Assembly: GCF_030719295.1 (NCBI RefSeq)
Contig: NZ_CP120997.1
Span: 4,537,501 to 4,601,500 of the forward strand
DNA: 64,000 nt
Direction of reading: 5' to 3'
DNA from: Streptomyces sp. Mut1
Lineage (GTDB): Bacteria > Actinomycetota > Actinomycetes > Streptomycetales > Streptomycetaceae
Part shown: positions 41,063 through 49,985 of the stretch, one piece after another
Numbering within the stretch: position 1 is the stretch's first letter
Layout: the number at the start of each line of letters is the position of its first letter
The notes under the pieces: generated by a model
Database searches by the model: none
Told to the model about the DNA's origin: nothing
What the model saw: only the letters and a program-made list of their open reading frames with translations
Position numbers and translations under genes: made by a program

Positions 41063-44000
41063 CGGCGGCCCACCTCGTCCGGCGGCACGATGTTGCCGCT
41101 GACCACCAGGAAGTCCGTGGAGACCGGGGAGAAGCCGGGCCCGGACGCGGTGATGGTGCGCGGCCCCGTCTGGTCCTTCACCAGGATGAGGAGCTGGGCG
41201 ATGAACGTGCCGTCGCCGCCCGGCCGGGTGGGCGGCGCGGTCGCCGTGATCCCGGGCTTCCAGGTGAGCTTCACCGGCACGCCGGGCGGGAAGTCCTTCC
41301 CCCGCACCGAGGTGACGAACCCGGGCTTGCCGACCTCCGGCACCGAGACGATGCGCGGCTGGAGGATGCGCAGCGGAGCGCGGGAGACGTTGTCACCCAG
41401 GTCCGCGTCGGTGCCGCTCGTCGTCAGCGTCCCGGTGATGGTGGTCCGCAGCGCGCGGTCGGGGGCGAGGACCACCCGCAGCACCGAGGACGCGCCGGGC
41501 GCCAGATCGGGGAGCGTGCACGAACCGGCGGCGGTGCAGCCGGCCGGCAGCGTCTTCACGGGGACCCGGGCGGGCAGCCCGAGCCGCAGCCGCAGACCGG
41601 TGGCCAGGGCGTTCTTCCCGTTGCGCACGGTGTACGTCACCACGACCCGGCCGCCCACGTATCCGGGGCTGGGCTGCGCCCGTACGACGACCCCGGGGCC
41701 CGCCTCGGGTGCGGGCGGCAGCGGAGCCGGCGGCTGGGCGGGCGGCTGCGAGGCCGGCGGCGGGAGGGTGTGGGGCGGGGTGGGGACGGGGGACGCGGGC
41801 GGGTCCGGGAGCTGGGGGATCTCGCGGACCCGGATGTCGGTCCCGGTCGCGTTGTCCGTGGGGTTCGGGTCGGTCACCGAACCGGTGACCGACCAGCCCA
41901 GCTGCCAGGGCCCGGTCGTGACACCCGTCAGCCGCGCGGTGACCTGGACCTCGTCGCCGGGCTTGAGGACGCCCAGCTCACAGCTCGGCGATCCGGCGGC
42001 GCAGGTGCCGGCGGTGCTGGTCAGCTCCTCCAGGCGCACGCCCTGCGGGACGTCGGCGACGAAGGTGGTGCCGGGCGAGGGGGCCGGGCCGTGATTGGTG
42101 ACGGTGACGGTCACCGTCACCGACGAGCCGGTGTCCACCGGGGGCACGGTGGGCGGTGCGGTCACCGCCAGGTCCACCTGCTGCTGGTAGGCGGGCTCCT
42201 TCTGCCGGCCCCGCAGCCGCGCGGTCAGCGGGGTCACGGTGCCGGTGGCGAGGTCGAGTTCGGACAGCTGCTCGGGGGAGCTGGGCGCCCTGTCCCGGCG
42301 GTGGCTGAACACCAGCCGCCCGGCGTCCGAGGACCAGGCCACGTCACGCGGCTGGTAGGGGCCGGTCAGTTCGACGTCCGGGATCTCCTTGCCGCAGGCG
42401 TCGGGGTCGTCGCGGCGGTCGGTGGGCAGGACGACCCGGCAGTCCCCGCCGTCCGGCGAGATGACGACGACGCTCGCCCGCTGGTTGATCTGGTCGGCGC
42501 GGTCCTTGCGGTTGAAGGCGACGGACGCGCCATCGGGGGAGAACGCGGGGCTGTCGTCGATCACCTTGCACTCGCCGGGGCAGCCGTGGACGCTGAGGTC
42601 GTCCTGCTGTCCGAGCTCGTCCGCCCGGGCCGTCCAGACGTGCTTGATGCCGCCGAGGTCCCGGATCACCTCGTTGCGGGTGAAGGCGAGCATGGTGCCG
42701 TCGGCCGACCACGCCGGCTGGGCGTCGCCGCCGGCCTCCTCGCCATCGGGCGGGACCACCTCGCCGGTGATCTTCCCGGTGTCGGCGTCGGCGACGAGTA
42801 CCCGGCTCGTCCACGTCGGGTTCTCGCCCTCGCCGGGGGTGGACCGGGTGAAGGCCAGCCGGGTGCCGTCCGGGGAGAACGCGGGGTCGGTGTCCCGCTC
42901 CTTCGGGGCCCGCCCCTCCAGGTCCAGCAGCTTCTTGTTCTGCCCTTCGGTGTCGGTCAGCCAGATCTGCTGGACCCGTTCGCCCTCGTCGCCCACGAAG
43001 CGGGTGACGGCGATCTTCTGTCCGTCGGGTGTGTACGTCTGCCGCTCGGTCCAGGGGTCGTAGCCCGGTCCGGGGTGGAACAGCGGGTCCAGGGCGGGAT
43101 CGTCGCTCTCGTTGTCCTTGGCCGCCGGGTCCTCGCGCAGCACGTCGAGCCTGAGGTCCCGGGGGTCCGCGCCGTCCTGCCGCATGTCCTGGAGCGTGAC
43201 GATCTCGCCGTCCTCGGTGGTGCGGCGGGTGACGACCGTCGTCCAGGTGCCGCCGCCCGTTCCGAGCACGGCGGGTGCGTCCACCTCACGGTTCTCGGTG
43301 AGCTGGATCTGCGGGGCCGGGTCTTCGAGGGAGGGGATCCGGTACACGTGGTCGTAGGGGGCGCATCCGCAGTCCCGGTTGGGGCTGAGGAAGAGCAGAC
43401 CGACGCCGTCCGGGAGCCAGGCCGATGACCGGGTGCCCCAGTCCTCGCCGAGGCCGGTCAGCACCGGCTGGACCTTGCCCGGACCGTCGGTGACCCGCAG
43501 CCGGAAGCCGGTGTCCGTCTCGTTCACCGGCTCGACCGCCAGTGTGTACGTGATGAGGAAGGGGCGGGCGTCGTCGTCCACCGGGTTCCACTCGGGCTCG
43601 CTCGCGTCGCCCTCCGTGCTGTCGCTGACGCACGTCACCGCCCCGCCGTCCAGGTCCCGTTCATAGATCTGGGTGCCGGGCTCCGGGCCGCCGTCGCTCG
43701 CGTACGCGATCCGGGTGCCGTCGGGGGAGAGCGTCGGAGAGGTCTCGTCGGCGGCCGTGTCCGTCAGCTGCCGCAGCCCGTTGCCGTCGACCCCGATCGA
43801 CCACAGGTCACGCTGGGCGCCCTCGCCCGCGCCGGCCACGGAGGAGTCGAAGACCACCGTCCGCCCGTCGACGGAGAGTTCGGGGTGCGCGGCGTCCATG
43901 CCGAAGGTGAGCCTGAGTACGCTGCCGTCCGCGCCGCGCACGTACACCTGCGGCCGGGCCTCGTCGCGGAGGCTGGTGAAGACCAGCACCTCACCGCGCC

Positions 44001-44274
44001 CGAAGGCGTCCTGGTCGTAGTGGGCGGGCTCGTCGCCGTCGAACAGGTCCTCGGTCTTCGTCCCCGAGACGGCCCGACCCAGGCTGCGGTGGCCCGTACC
44101 GGCGAAGACGATGCGCCCGGTGTCCGCCGGGGCCGCCTCCGCCGCGGCGACCGCCTGGTGCGGATCCTGCGGAGCGGATACGGAACCCGCCACCAGCAGG
44201 GGTGTCAGCAGCACCAGGGCGCCGCTCAGCCGACGCAACCGGGCACCCCTCGCCGGGCCAGCAGGACCGCTCAC
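41059..44274 (-). CDS. Secreted TolB-like beta-propeller protein with DUF11 and Ig-like domains, eCIS-linked
   Basis: A 1071-residue protein. A Sec signal peptide is visible at ~10-36 (LRRLSGALVLLTPLLVAGSVSA). Residues ~45-680 hold at least seven PD40/TolB blades (SPDGTRIAYASDGG, SPDGTRLAFTRS, SADGTMLAFTRNE, SPDGASVAFNRKD). Residues ~690-806 form a DUF11-type domain, ~807-847 a Pro-rich linker, ~848-974 a second DUF11-like domain and ~975-1071 an IPT/TIG-like domain. No transpeptidase sorting signal or membrane helix at the C-terminus. It is encoded in the eCIS operon, overlapping the cap gene. It may be an extracellular receptor, adhesin or cell-wall factor; a structural part is unlikely. 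Start GTG 44274 after GAGGTGG. Confidence 0.82.
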   Translation of the reverse strand: MSGPAGPARGARLRRLSGALVLLTPLLVAGSVSAPQDPHQAVAAAEAAPADTGRIVFAGTGHRSLGRAVSGTKTEDLFDGDEPAHYDQDAFGRGEVLVFTSLRDEARPQVYVRGADGSVLRLTFGMDAAHPELSVDGRTVVFDSSVAGAGEGAQRDLWSIGVDGNGLRQLTDTAADETSPTLSPDGTRIAYASDGGPEPGTQIYERDLDGGAVTCVSDSTEGDASEPEWNPVDDDARPFLITYTLAVEPVNETDTGFRLRVTDGPGKVQPVLTGLGEDWGTRSSAWLPDGVGLLFLSPNRDCGCAPYDHVYRIPSLEDPAPQIQLTENREVDAPAVLGTGGGTWTTVVTRRTTEDGEIVTLQDMRQDGADPRDLRLDVLREDPAAKDNESDDPALDPLFHPGPGYDPWTERQTYTPDGQKIAVTRFVGDEGERVQQIWLTDTEGQNKKLLDLEGRAPKERDTDPAFSPDGTRLAFTRSTPGEGENPTWTSRVLVADADTGKITGEVVPPDGEEAGGDAQPAWSADGTMLAFTRNEVIRDLGGIKHVWTARADELGQQDDLSVHGCPGECKVIDDSPAFSPDGASVAFNRKDRADQINQRASVVVISPDGGDCRVVLPTDRRDDPDACGKEIPDVELTGPYQPRDVAWSSDAGRLVFSHRRDRAPSSPEQLSELDLATGTVTPLTARLRGRQKEPAYQQQVDLAVTAPPTVPPVDTGSSVTVTVTVTNHGPAPSPGTTFVADVPQGVRLEELTSTAGTCAAGSPSCELGVLKPGDEVQVTARLTGVTTGPWQLGWSVTGSVTDPNPTDNATGTDIRVREIPQLPDPPASPVPTPPHTLPPPASQPPAQPPAPLPPAPEAGPGVVVRAQPSPGYVGGRVVVTYTVRNGKNALATGLRLRLGLPARVPVKTLPAGCTAAGSCTLPDLAPGASSVLRVVLAPDRALRTTITGTLTTSGTDADLGDNVSRAPLRILQPRIVSVPEVGKPGFVTSVRGKDFPPGVPVKLTWKPGITATAPPTRPGGDGTFIAQLLILVKDQTGPRTITASGPGFSPVSTDFLVVSGNIVPPDEVGRR

Positions 44275-44531
44275 GGTCCACCTCACAGTCTGGTCGATGG
44301 TTCTCCACGCTGAGCATCCCGCGTACGGGGGGCGCGGGGACAGGGCCGGGAGTACCCGGGACGGGGTAAGAGCGGGTGCCCTTTGCGGCTGCCCGCCCGG
44401 CGGGAGTGCCCCGGCCCGGACGCCCGGCACCCGTCCGCCGGGCCCCCGCCCCGTTCCGCGGGTGCCCGGCAGCCTTTTCCCACGGGCCCCGGGACACCGC
44501 GGAGGCAACTCCGGTTGCCCCCGCGGGCCCG

Positions 44532-45254
44532 TCAGATGAGCCCGTGCCGCATGGCGTAGCCCACCGCGTGGGCCCGGTTGCGCAGGTCCAGGCGGGTGGC
44601 GACCTCGTGCAGCACGTTCTTGACGGTGCGTTCGGAGTACGAGGTCTTCTGCGCGATCTCCGCGGTGCCGTAGCCCTCCGACACCAGCCTGATCATCTCC
44701 GCCTCCCGCGCCGTGAGGGTGGACAGCGAGAGACCCCTGGGGTCCAGCACCGTGCGGTGCAGACTGCTGACATGGTCGAGGAGCTTGCCGAGGAGGTCGC
44801 CCGGCAGCACGCCCTCTCCCTTCGCGATGGCCGTGACGAGGTGGACGAGACGGTCCTGGTCGGCCTCCCCGCGCCGCAGCACGGCGGAGACCCCGTACTC
44901 GATGAGGGTCTGGAGCGCACCCGCCTCGAAGTAGCCGACGACCAGGCCGGTGCGGGTGGAGGTGTTGCGCTGGAGGCGGTGCAGGAGCTGGACGGCGGAC
45001 TCGTTCACCATGTCCACCACTACTAAGGAGACCTGGGCGTTGTCCGCCTCCTCCTCCGGCATCAGCTCGATCTCCGGCCGGGGGCGCAGCTGTTGCACCA
45101 CACCGGTCTGGAGGATCAGGTCCTCCGCGTACACCGCCACCGAGACCCGGCCCGGCGCCGGTGTGCTCCTCGTGCGCTGCTCGGGCGCGGAGGGCACGCG
45201 GCCGGGGCCACCCGCAGCCCCCGTCTTCGTTATGTCTGTCGTGGTCGTGGTCAT
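44532..45254 (-). CDS. LuxR-family regulator of the eCIS locus
   Basis: A 240-residue protein with a NarL-type HTH at the C-terminus (LTAREAEMIRLVSEGYGTAE, IAQKTSYSERTVKNVLHEVA). The N-terminal region is receiver-like (VSVAVYAEDLILQTGVVQQL, VSLVVVDMVNESA, YGVSAVLRRGEADQ). The expected phosphoacceptor Asp may be present in VVVDM, but the invariant Lys after strand 5 is Arg, so phosphorylation control is doubtful. It is the only regulator inside the locus and lies at the divergence point of the two eCIS arms, making it the best candidate for control of both. Confidence 0.9.
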   Translation of the reverse strand: MTTTTTDITKTGAAGGPGRVPSAPEQRTRSTPAPGRVSVAVYAEDLILQTGVVQQLRPRPEIELMPEEEADNAQVSLVVVDMVNESAVQLLHRLQRNTSTRTGLVVGYFEAGALQTLIEYGVSAVLRRGEADQDRLVHLVTAIAKGEGVLPGDLLGKLLDHVSSLHRTVLDPRGLSLSTLTAREAEMIRLVSEGYGTAEIAQKTSYSERTVKNVLHEVATRLDLRNRAHAVGYAMRHGLI

Positions 45255-45457
45255 GGGCTCGTCCTTCTGGGCCGCTTTCGCCGATATCCGATACGTCGGG
45301 TGTGCCGTGCTCGCTCGCCCGGCGCCCCGCAGGGCGACCTCGCCCGGGGGTGCGGTGCGGGCACCCGGCACGGGTGTGCCGCCGGGGCACCGCCCCTGCC
45401 CGGACGTTGCCCTCCCGCCCCTGCTGCCGGGACGGCGGTGCGGCCTAACGTCGCATC

Positions 45458-46789
45458 GTGACCACATCTGCCGAACTCGACATGCCCACGGTGACGGTGT
45501 CGCCCGGCACCGAAGCGACGACCACGCTGACCGTGCGCAACGACGGCGACATCGTGGAGGCGTACACCCTCGAAGTGGTCGGCGACAGTGCGCCCTGGAC
45601 CACGGTGGAACCGGCGCGGGTCTCCCTCTACCCGGGTACGTCCCAGACCGTGACGGTGCGGTTCGCACCGCCCAGGTCCCACGAGGTCAGGGCGGGCGAG
45701 GTGCCCGTGGGCATACGCGTACTGCCCGCCGAGCACCCCGAGTTGGTCGCCGTTCCCGAGATGACGGTGGTGGTCGAGCCCTTCCGCGAGCTGCGGTCGA
45801 GGCTGGAGCCGGGCCGGCGCAGGGGCTGGCTGGGTGCCCGCTTCCGGGCCTCGGTGCAGAACCGCGGGAACGCTCCCACCGACGTCGTGTTCGGCGGCAG
45901 GCAGGCGGGCGAGGAACTGCGCCTCGCCTTCACCCCGGAACGCCGGACGCTGGAGCCCGGCGAGTCCGCCGAGGCGGGCCTGCGGGTCCGGGCCCGGAAG
46001 CTGATCTGGTTCGGCGCCCCGGCCACCTGGCCGTTCGAGGTCGCCGCCGCGGAGCCGGAGACGGAGGGGGCCGCCGCCGAGGACGGGCGGCAGCAGGTCC
46101 CGCCGGAGCCGCTGCCGGGCGAGTTCGTCCAGCTCCCGGTGCTGCCGAAGTGGCTGCTGATCGTCCTCGCGGCCCTGATCGCGCTGCTCCTGGCGTGGTT
46201 CGCCCTGGTGCGGCCCGCCGTCCAGAGCGCCGCGAAGGAAGCGGGGACCAAGGCGGCCCAGGAGGAGAACCGGGAACCCCAGGGCGGCACGGCGACCGGC
46301 GGCGCCACGGATGACGGCAAGGGCCAGGGGGAGGCGAAGGGTCAGGGCACCACGTCCGGGGCGGACGGGAGCGGCGGTGCCGGTACGGGCGGTGGCTCCG
46401 GTTCGACCGGGGGCGGTGGCGGGGGCGACGGCGCCCAGAGCTCCGAGACCATCGACGTGCAGACGCGTGCCGGGGAACAGGGGATCGGGACCCACGTCGT
46501 CGAGGACGGAAAGACATTCGGTGTCACCGACATCGTCGTGGCGAATTTCCAGGGCGACGAAGGGGTGCTGACGATCTCCTTCGGGAAGCGGAAGATCACC
46601 ACCATTGCGCTGGAGACGTTCAGGAACCAGGACTATCACTGGGTCACCCCCATTCAGGTACTGGAGAAGGATGCGATCACCGTTTCCGTGACGTGTTCCA
46701 AGCCTGGGACTCCGGCAACCGGAACGCAGGCCTCGAAGTGCCATCAGGTACTCAATGTCAGTGGTCGGTTGAGCGACCTCGCACGATAG
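45458..46789 (+). CDS. Bitopic membrane protein with Ig-like N-terminus, eCIS accessory (CisA-like candidate)
   Basis: A 443-residue protein without a signal peptide. Residues 1-200 hold two beta-sandwich (CARDB/NPCBM-associated-like) domains: TVSPGTEATTTLTVRNDGDI and RFRASVQNRGNAPTDV. One membrane helix lies at ~232-253 (WLLIVLAALIALLLAWFALV), then a Gly/Ser/Thr-rich linker (about 275-330) and a C-terminal beta domain (335-443) with two Cys. This places the Ig-like part in the cytoplasm and the last domain outside. In S. coelicolor a membrane protein (CisA) is reported to mediate particle-membrane contact and cell death; this protein has the right topology, but homology is not established here. 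Confidence 0.8.
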   Translation: MTTSAELDMPTVTVSPGTEATTTLTVRNDGDIVEAYTLEVVGDSAPWTTVEPARVSLYPGTSQTVTVRFAPPRSHEVRAGEVPVGIRVLPAEHPELVAVPEMTVVVEPFRELRSRLEPGRRRGWLGARFRASVQNRGNAPTDVVFGGRQAGEELRLAFTPERRTLEPGESAEAGLRVRARKLIWFGAPATWPFEVAAAEPETEGAAAEDGRQQVPPEPLPGEFVQLPVLPKWLLIVLAALIALLLAWFALVRPAVQSAAKEAGTKAAQEENREPQGGTATGGATDDGKGQGEAKGQGTTSGADGSGGAGTGGGSGSTGGGGGGDGAQSSETIDVQTRAGEQGIGTHVVEDGKTFGVTDIVVANFQGDEGVLTISFGKRKITTIALETFRNQDYHWVTPIQVLEKDAITVSVTCSKPGTPATGTQASKCHQVLNVSGRLSDLAR

Positions 46790-47310
46790 GAACGATAGCC
46801 CCGGATTCATGCCCGTCTGTTCCATTGACGTGAACAGGCGGGTTTCCGACCTGCGGTGACGTGACCTGGGCGTTCACCCGGGTGTGGCGTTTCGCACACC
46901 CGGGCGCACTGGACCCGGAAATCGGAGAGGTACCCGCCGACTGGTGAATACCCGGCCTCTCGCCCTGATTACCGGTCAATTCCGCTTGTAATGCACGGCG
47001 TGAACGGCGGACGCCCGCGCACATGGGTGTGGACCACGACTTTCCAGTGCGCCGGAGCGGACATCGGAATCCGTTGGTTTCGTCACACCCGACACCCGCC
47101 CTTCTGGCTGGAATCGATCGGACGCCCGGCGGGATCCGGGCGGTCCGGCGGTCCCACGTCCGCCGGGGCGGCCCGGCCGGCGCCCGGCGGCCCGGAAAGT
47201 GCAGTGGCCCTGCCCCCCGGCCAGGACTTTGAGGCCTACTGCCCGCGCACGCCCCGGAGCAAGACTGAGCAACTGAGCAGGCGAACGACTGACCAGCCGA
47301 AGGAGCGAGC
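46790..47310. other. Long promoter region of the eCIS structural operon
   Basis: A 521-base gap between the membrane protein and the sheath gene. It contains a terminator-like hairpin at 46877-46904, a comparatively AT-rich stretch (46960-47000) and, just before the sheath ATG, GAAGGAG with direct repeats of CTGAGCA/CTGACCA type at 47268-47297. Frames inside are not convincing genes. Confidence 0.55.
46877..46904. terminator. GC-rich hairpin after the eCIS membrane protein gene
   Basis: Perfect arms CCCGGGTGTG and CACACCCGGG flank an eight-base loop (GCGTTTCG), 88 bases after the stop codon. No T-run follows, as is common for actinobacterial terminators. It probably separates the accessory gene from the structural operon. 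Confidence 0.6.
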
Positions 47311-48837
<1,527 letters not shown>

Positions 48838-48894
48838 CCGTCCTCGTCCCGGAGTGACCCAGCAGGCAACGAACGGAACAGGTGACACACAGTC

Positions 48895-49335
48895 ATGGCA
48901 GAGGGCGACGCTCTTTCCACCCACGTCTTCGGCGTGCAGCTCGGCGGCTATCTCGTGGAGTCGATCCAGGAGATCAGCGGTCTGACCGTCGAGGAAGAAG
49001 TAGTCGAGGTCCGGCAGGTGACCGCCGAGGGCAAGCAGATCATCCGCAAGCAGCCCGGCGCGCGCCAGGCCGGCGAGGTGACGATCACCCGCGGGCTCGA
49101 CAAGAGCAGCGAGTTCACCAAGTGGATCAAGGAGACGCTGAACAACGGTGCCGTCGACACCGCGCGTCAGAACCTCACCATCGAGATCAAGGACTCGAAG
49201 GGTGACACCGTCCGCCGCATCCAGCTGATGCAGGGCTGGGCCAGCAAGTGGGAGGGCCCCTCCCTGAAGGCCGGCGAGTCCAGCGCGGCGACGGAGTCGG
49301 TCACCATCACCTTCGAGGAGATCGTGGTCGAATGA
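48895..49335 (+). CDS. eCIS inner tube protein (Pvc1/Hcp-like)
   Basis: A 146-residue gp19-type tube protein: GVQLGGYLVESIQEISGLTV, KQPGARQAGEVTITRGLDKS, FTKWIKETLNNGAVDTARQN, IELMQGW-like IQLMQGWASKWEGPSLKAGE. It polymerises as hexamer rings inside the sheath to form the pierced channel. It overlaps the next gene (ATGA). Confidence 0.96.
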   Translation: MAEGDALSTHVFGVQLGGYLVESIQEISGLTVEEEVVEVRQVTAEGKQIIRKQPGARQAGEVTITRGLDKSSEFTKWIKETLNNGAVDTARQNLTIEIKDSKGDTVRRIQLMQGWASKWEGPSLKAGESSAATESVTITFEEIVVE

Positions 49336-49826
49336 GGCGCAGGACCGTTTCAGGCGGCGGGCTCGAAGAGGTCCTCGACAACCTCGCCGCCGCCGCGCCC
49401 ACGCAGCGGGAGGCCGCCCCCGCGCCGCCTCCCGCCCGCGAGCCGGACCGCTCCGACCTGCGTACGGAGTTCGACTTCGAGCTGCCGCGCGGTTACGTGG
49501 ACGACGAGGGCCAGGTGCACCGGAGCGGGTCGATGCGGCTCGCCACGGCCCGCGACGAACTGCGCCCGCAGATCGACCTGCGGGTCAAGGAGAACCCGGC
49601 GTACCTGAGCGTCGTGCTGCTCAGCCAGGTGATCACCCGGCTGGGCACGGTGACCGATGTGCACGCCGGGGTGGTCGAGCGGATGTACGCCACCGACGTG
49701 GCGTTCCTCCAGGACTTCTACCGCCGCATCAACAGCGAGGGCCACACCCACGCCGCGGTGACGTGCCCGCTGTGCCACGGCTCCTTCGAGGTGGACCTCT
49801 CGGGTGAACGCCTGGGGGAATCGTGA
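49332..49826 (+). CDS. Phage tail assembly-like protein, 164 aa
   Basis: After a Pro/Ala-rich leader (about 1-40) the core reads TEFDFELPRGYVDDEGQVHR, SGSMRLATARDELRPQIDLR, NPAYLSVVLLSQVITRLGTV, which resembles Mu-type tail assembly (gp41-like) proteins conserved in eCIS loci. A CPLC pair near the C-terminus could bind metal. It may chaperone tube or hub subunits. It overlaps the tube gene stop and the next gene's start, so it is translated within the coupled block. Confidence 0.8.
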   Translation: MRRRTVSGGGLEEVLDNLAAAAPTQREAAPAPPPAREPDRSDLRTEFDFELPRGYVDDEGQVHRSGSMRLATARDELRPQIDLRVKENPAYLSVVLLSQVITRLGTVTDVHAGVVERMYATDVAFLQDFYRRINSEGHTHAAVTCPLCHGSFEVDLSGERLGES

Positions 49827-49981
49827 CGTACGCGCCTTCCCGGCTGCGGGAGGAGCTCGCGTACATCGCCTACCACTTCCACTGGCAGCGTGAGGAGATC
49901 CTCGACCTCACCCATGGTGAGCGGCAGGAGTGGGTGAGGGAGATAGCGCGGATCAACACCCGCGTCAACGAGAGCGGGTGA
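49823..49981 (+). CDS. Small DUF6760-type eCIS protein (Pvc6 position)
   Basis: A 52-residue helical protein (MTYAPSRLREELAYIAYHFH, then WQREEILDLTHGERQEWVRE). Start GTG 49823 overlaps the preceding TGA; stop at 49979-49981. Short proteins with this HWxxEExLxLxHxERxxW pattern occur at the same place in eCIS operons. It may be a small assembly factor attached to the previous protein. It is easy to miss because of its size. Confidence 0.85.
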   Translation: MTYAPSRLREELAYIAYHFHWQREEILDLTHGERQEWVREIARINTRVNESG

Positions 49982-49985
49982 GGGC

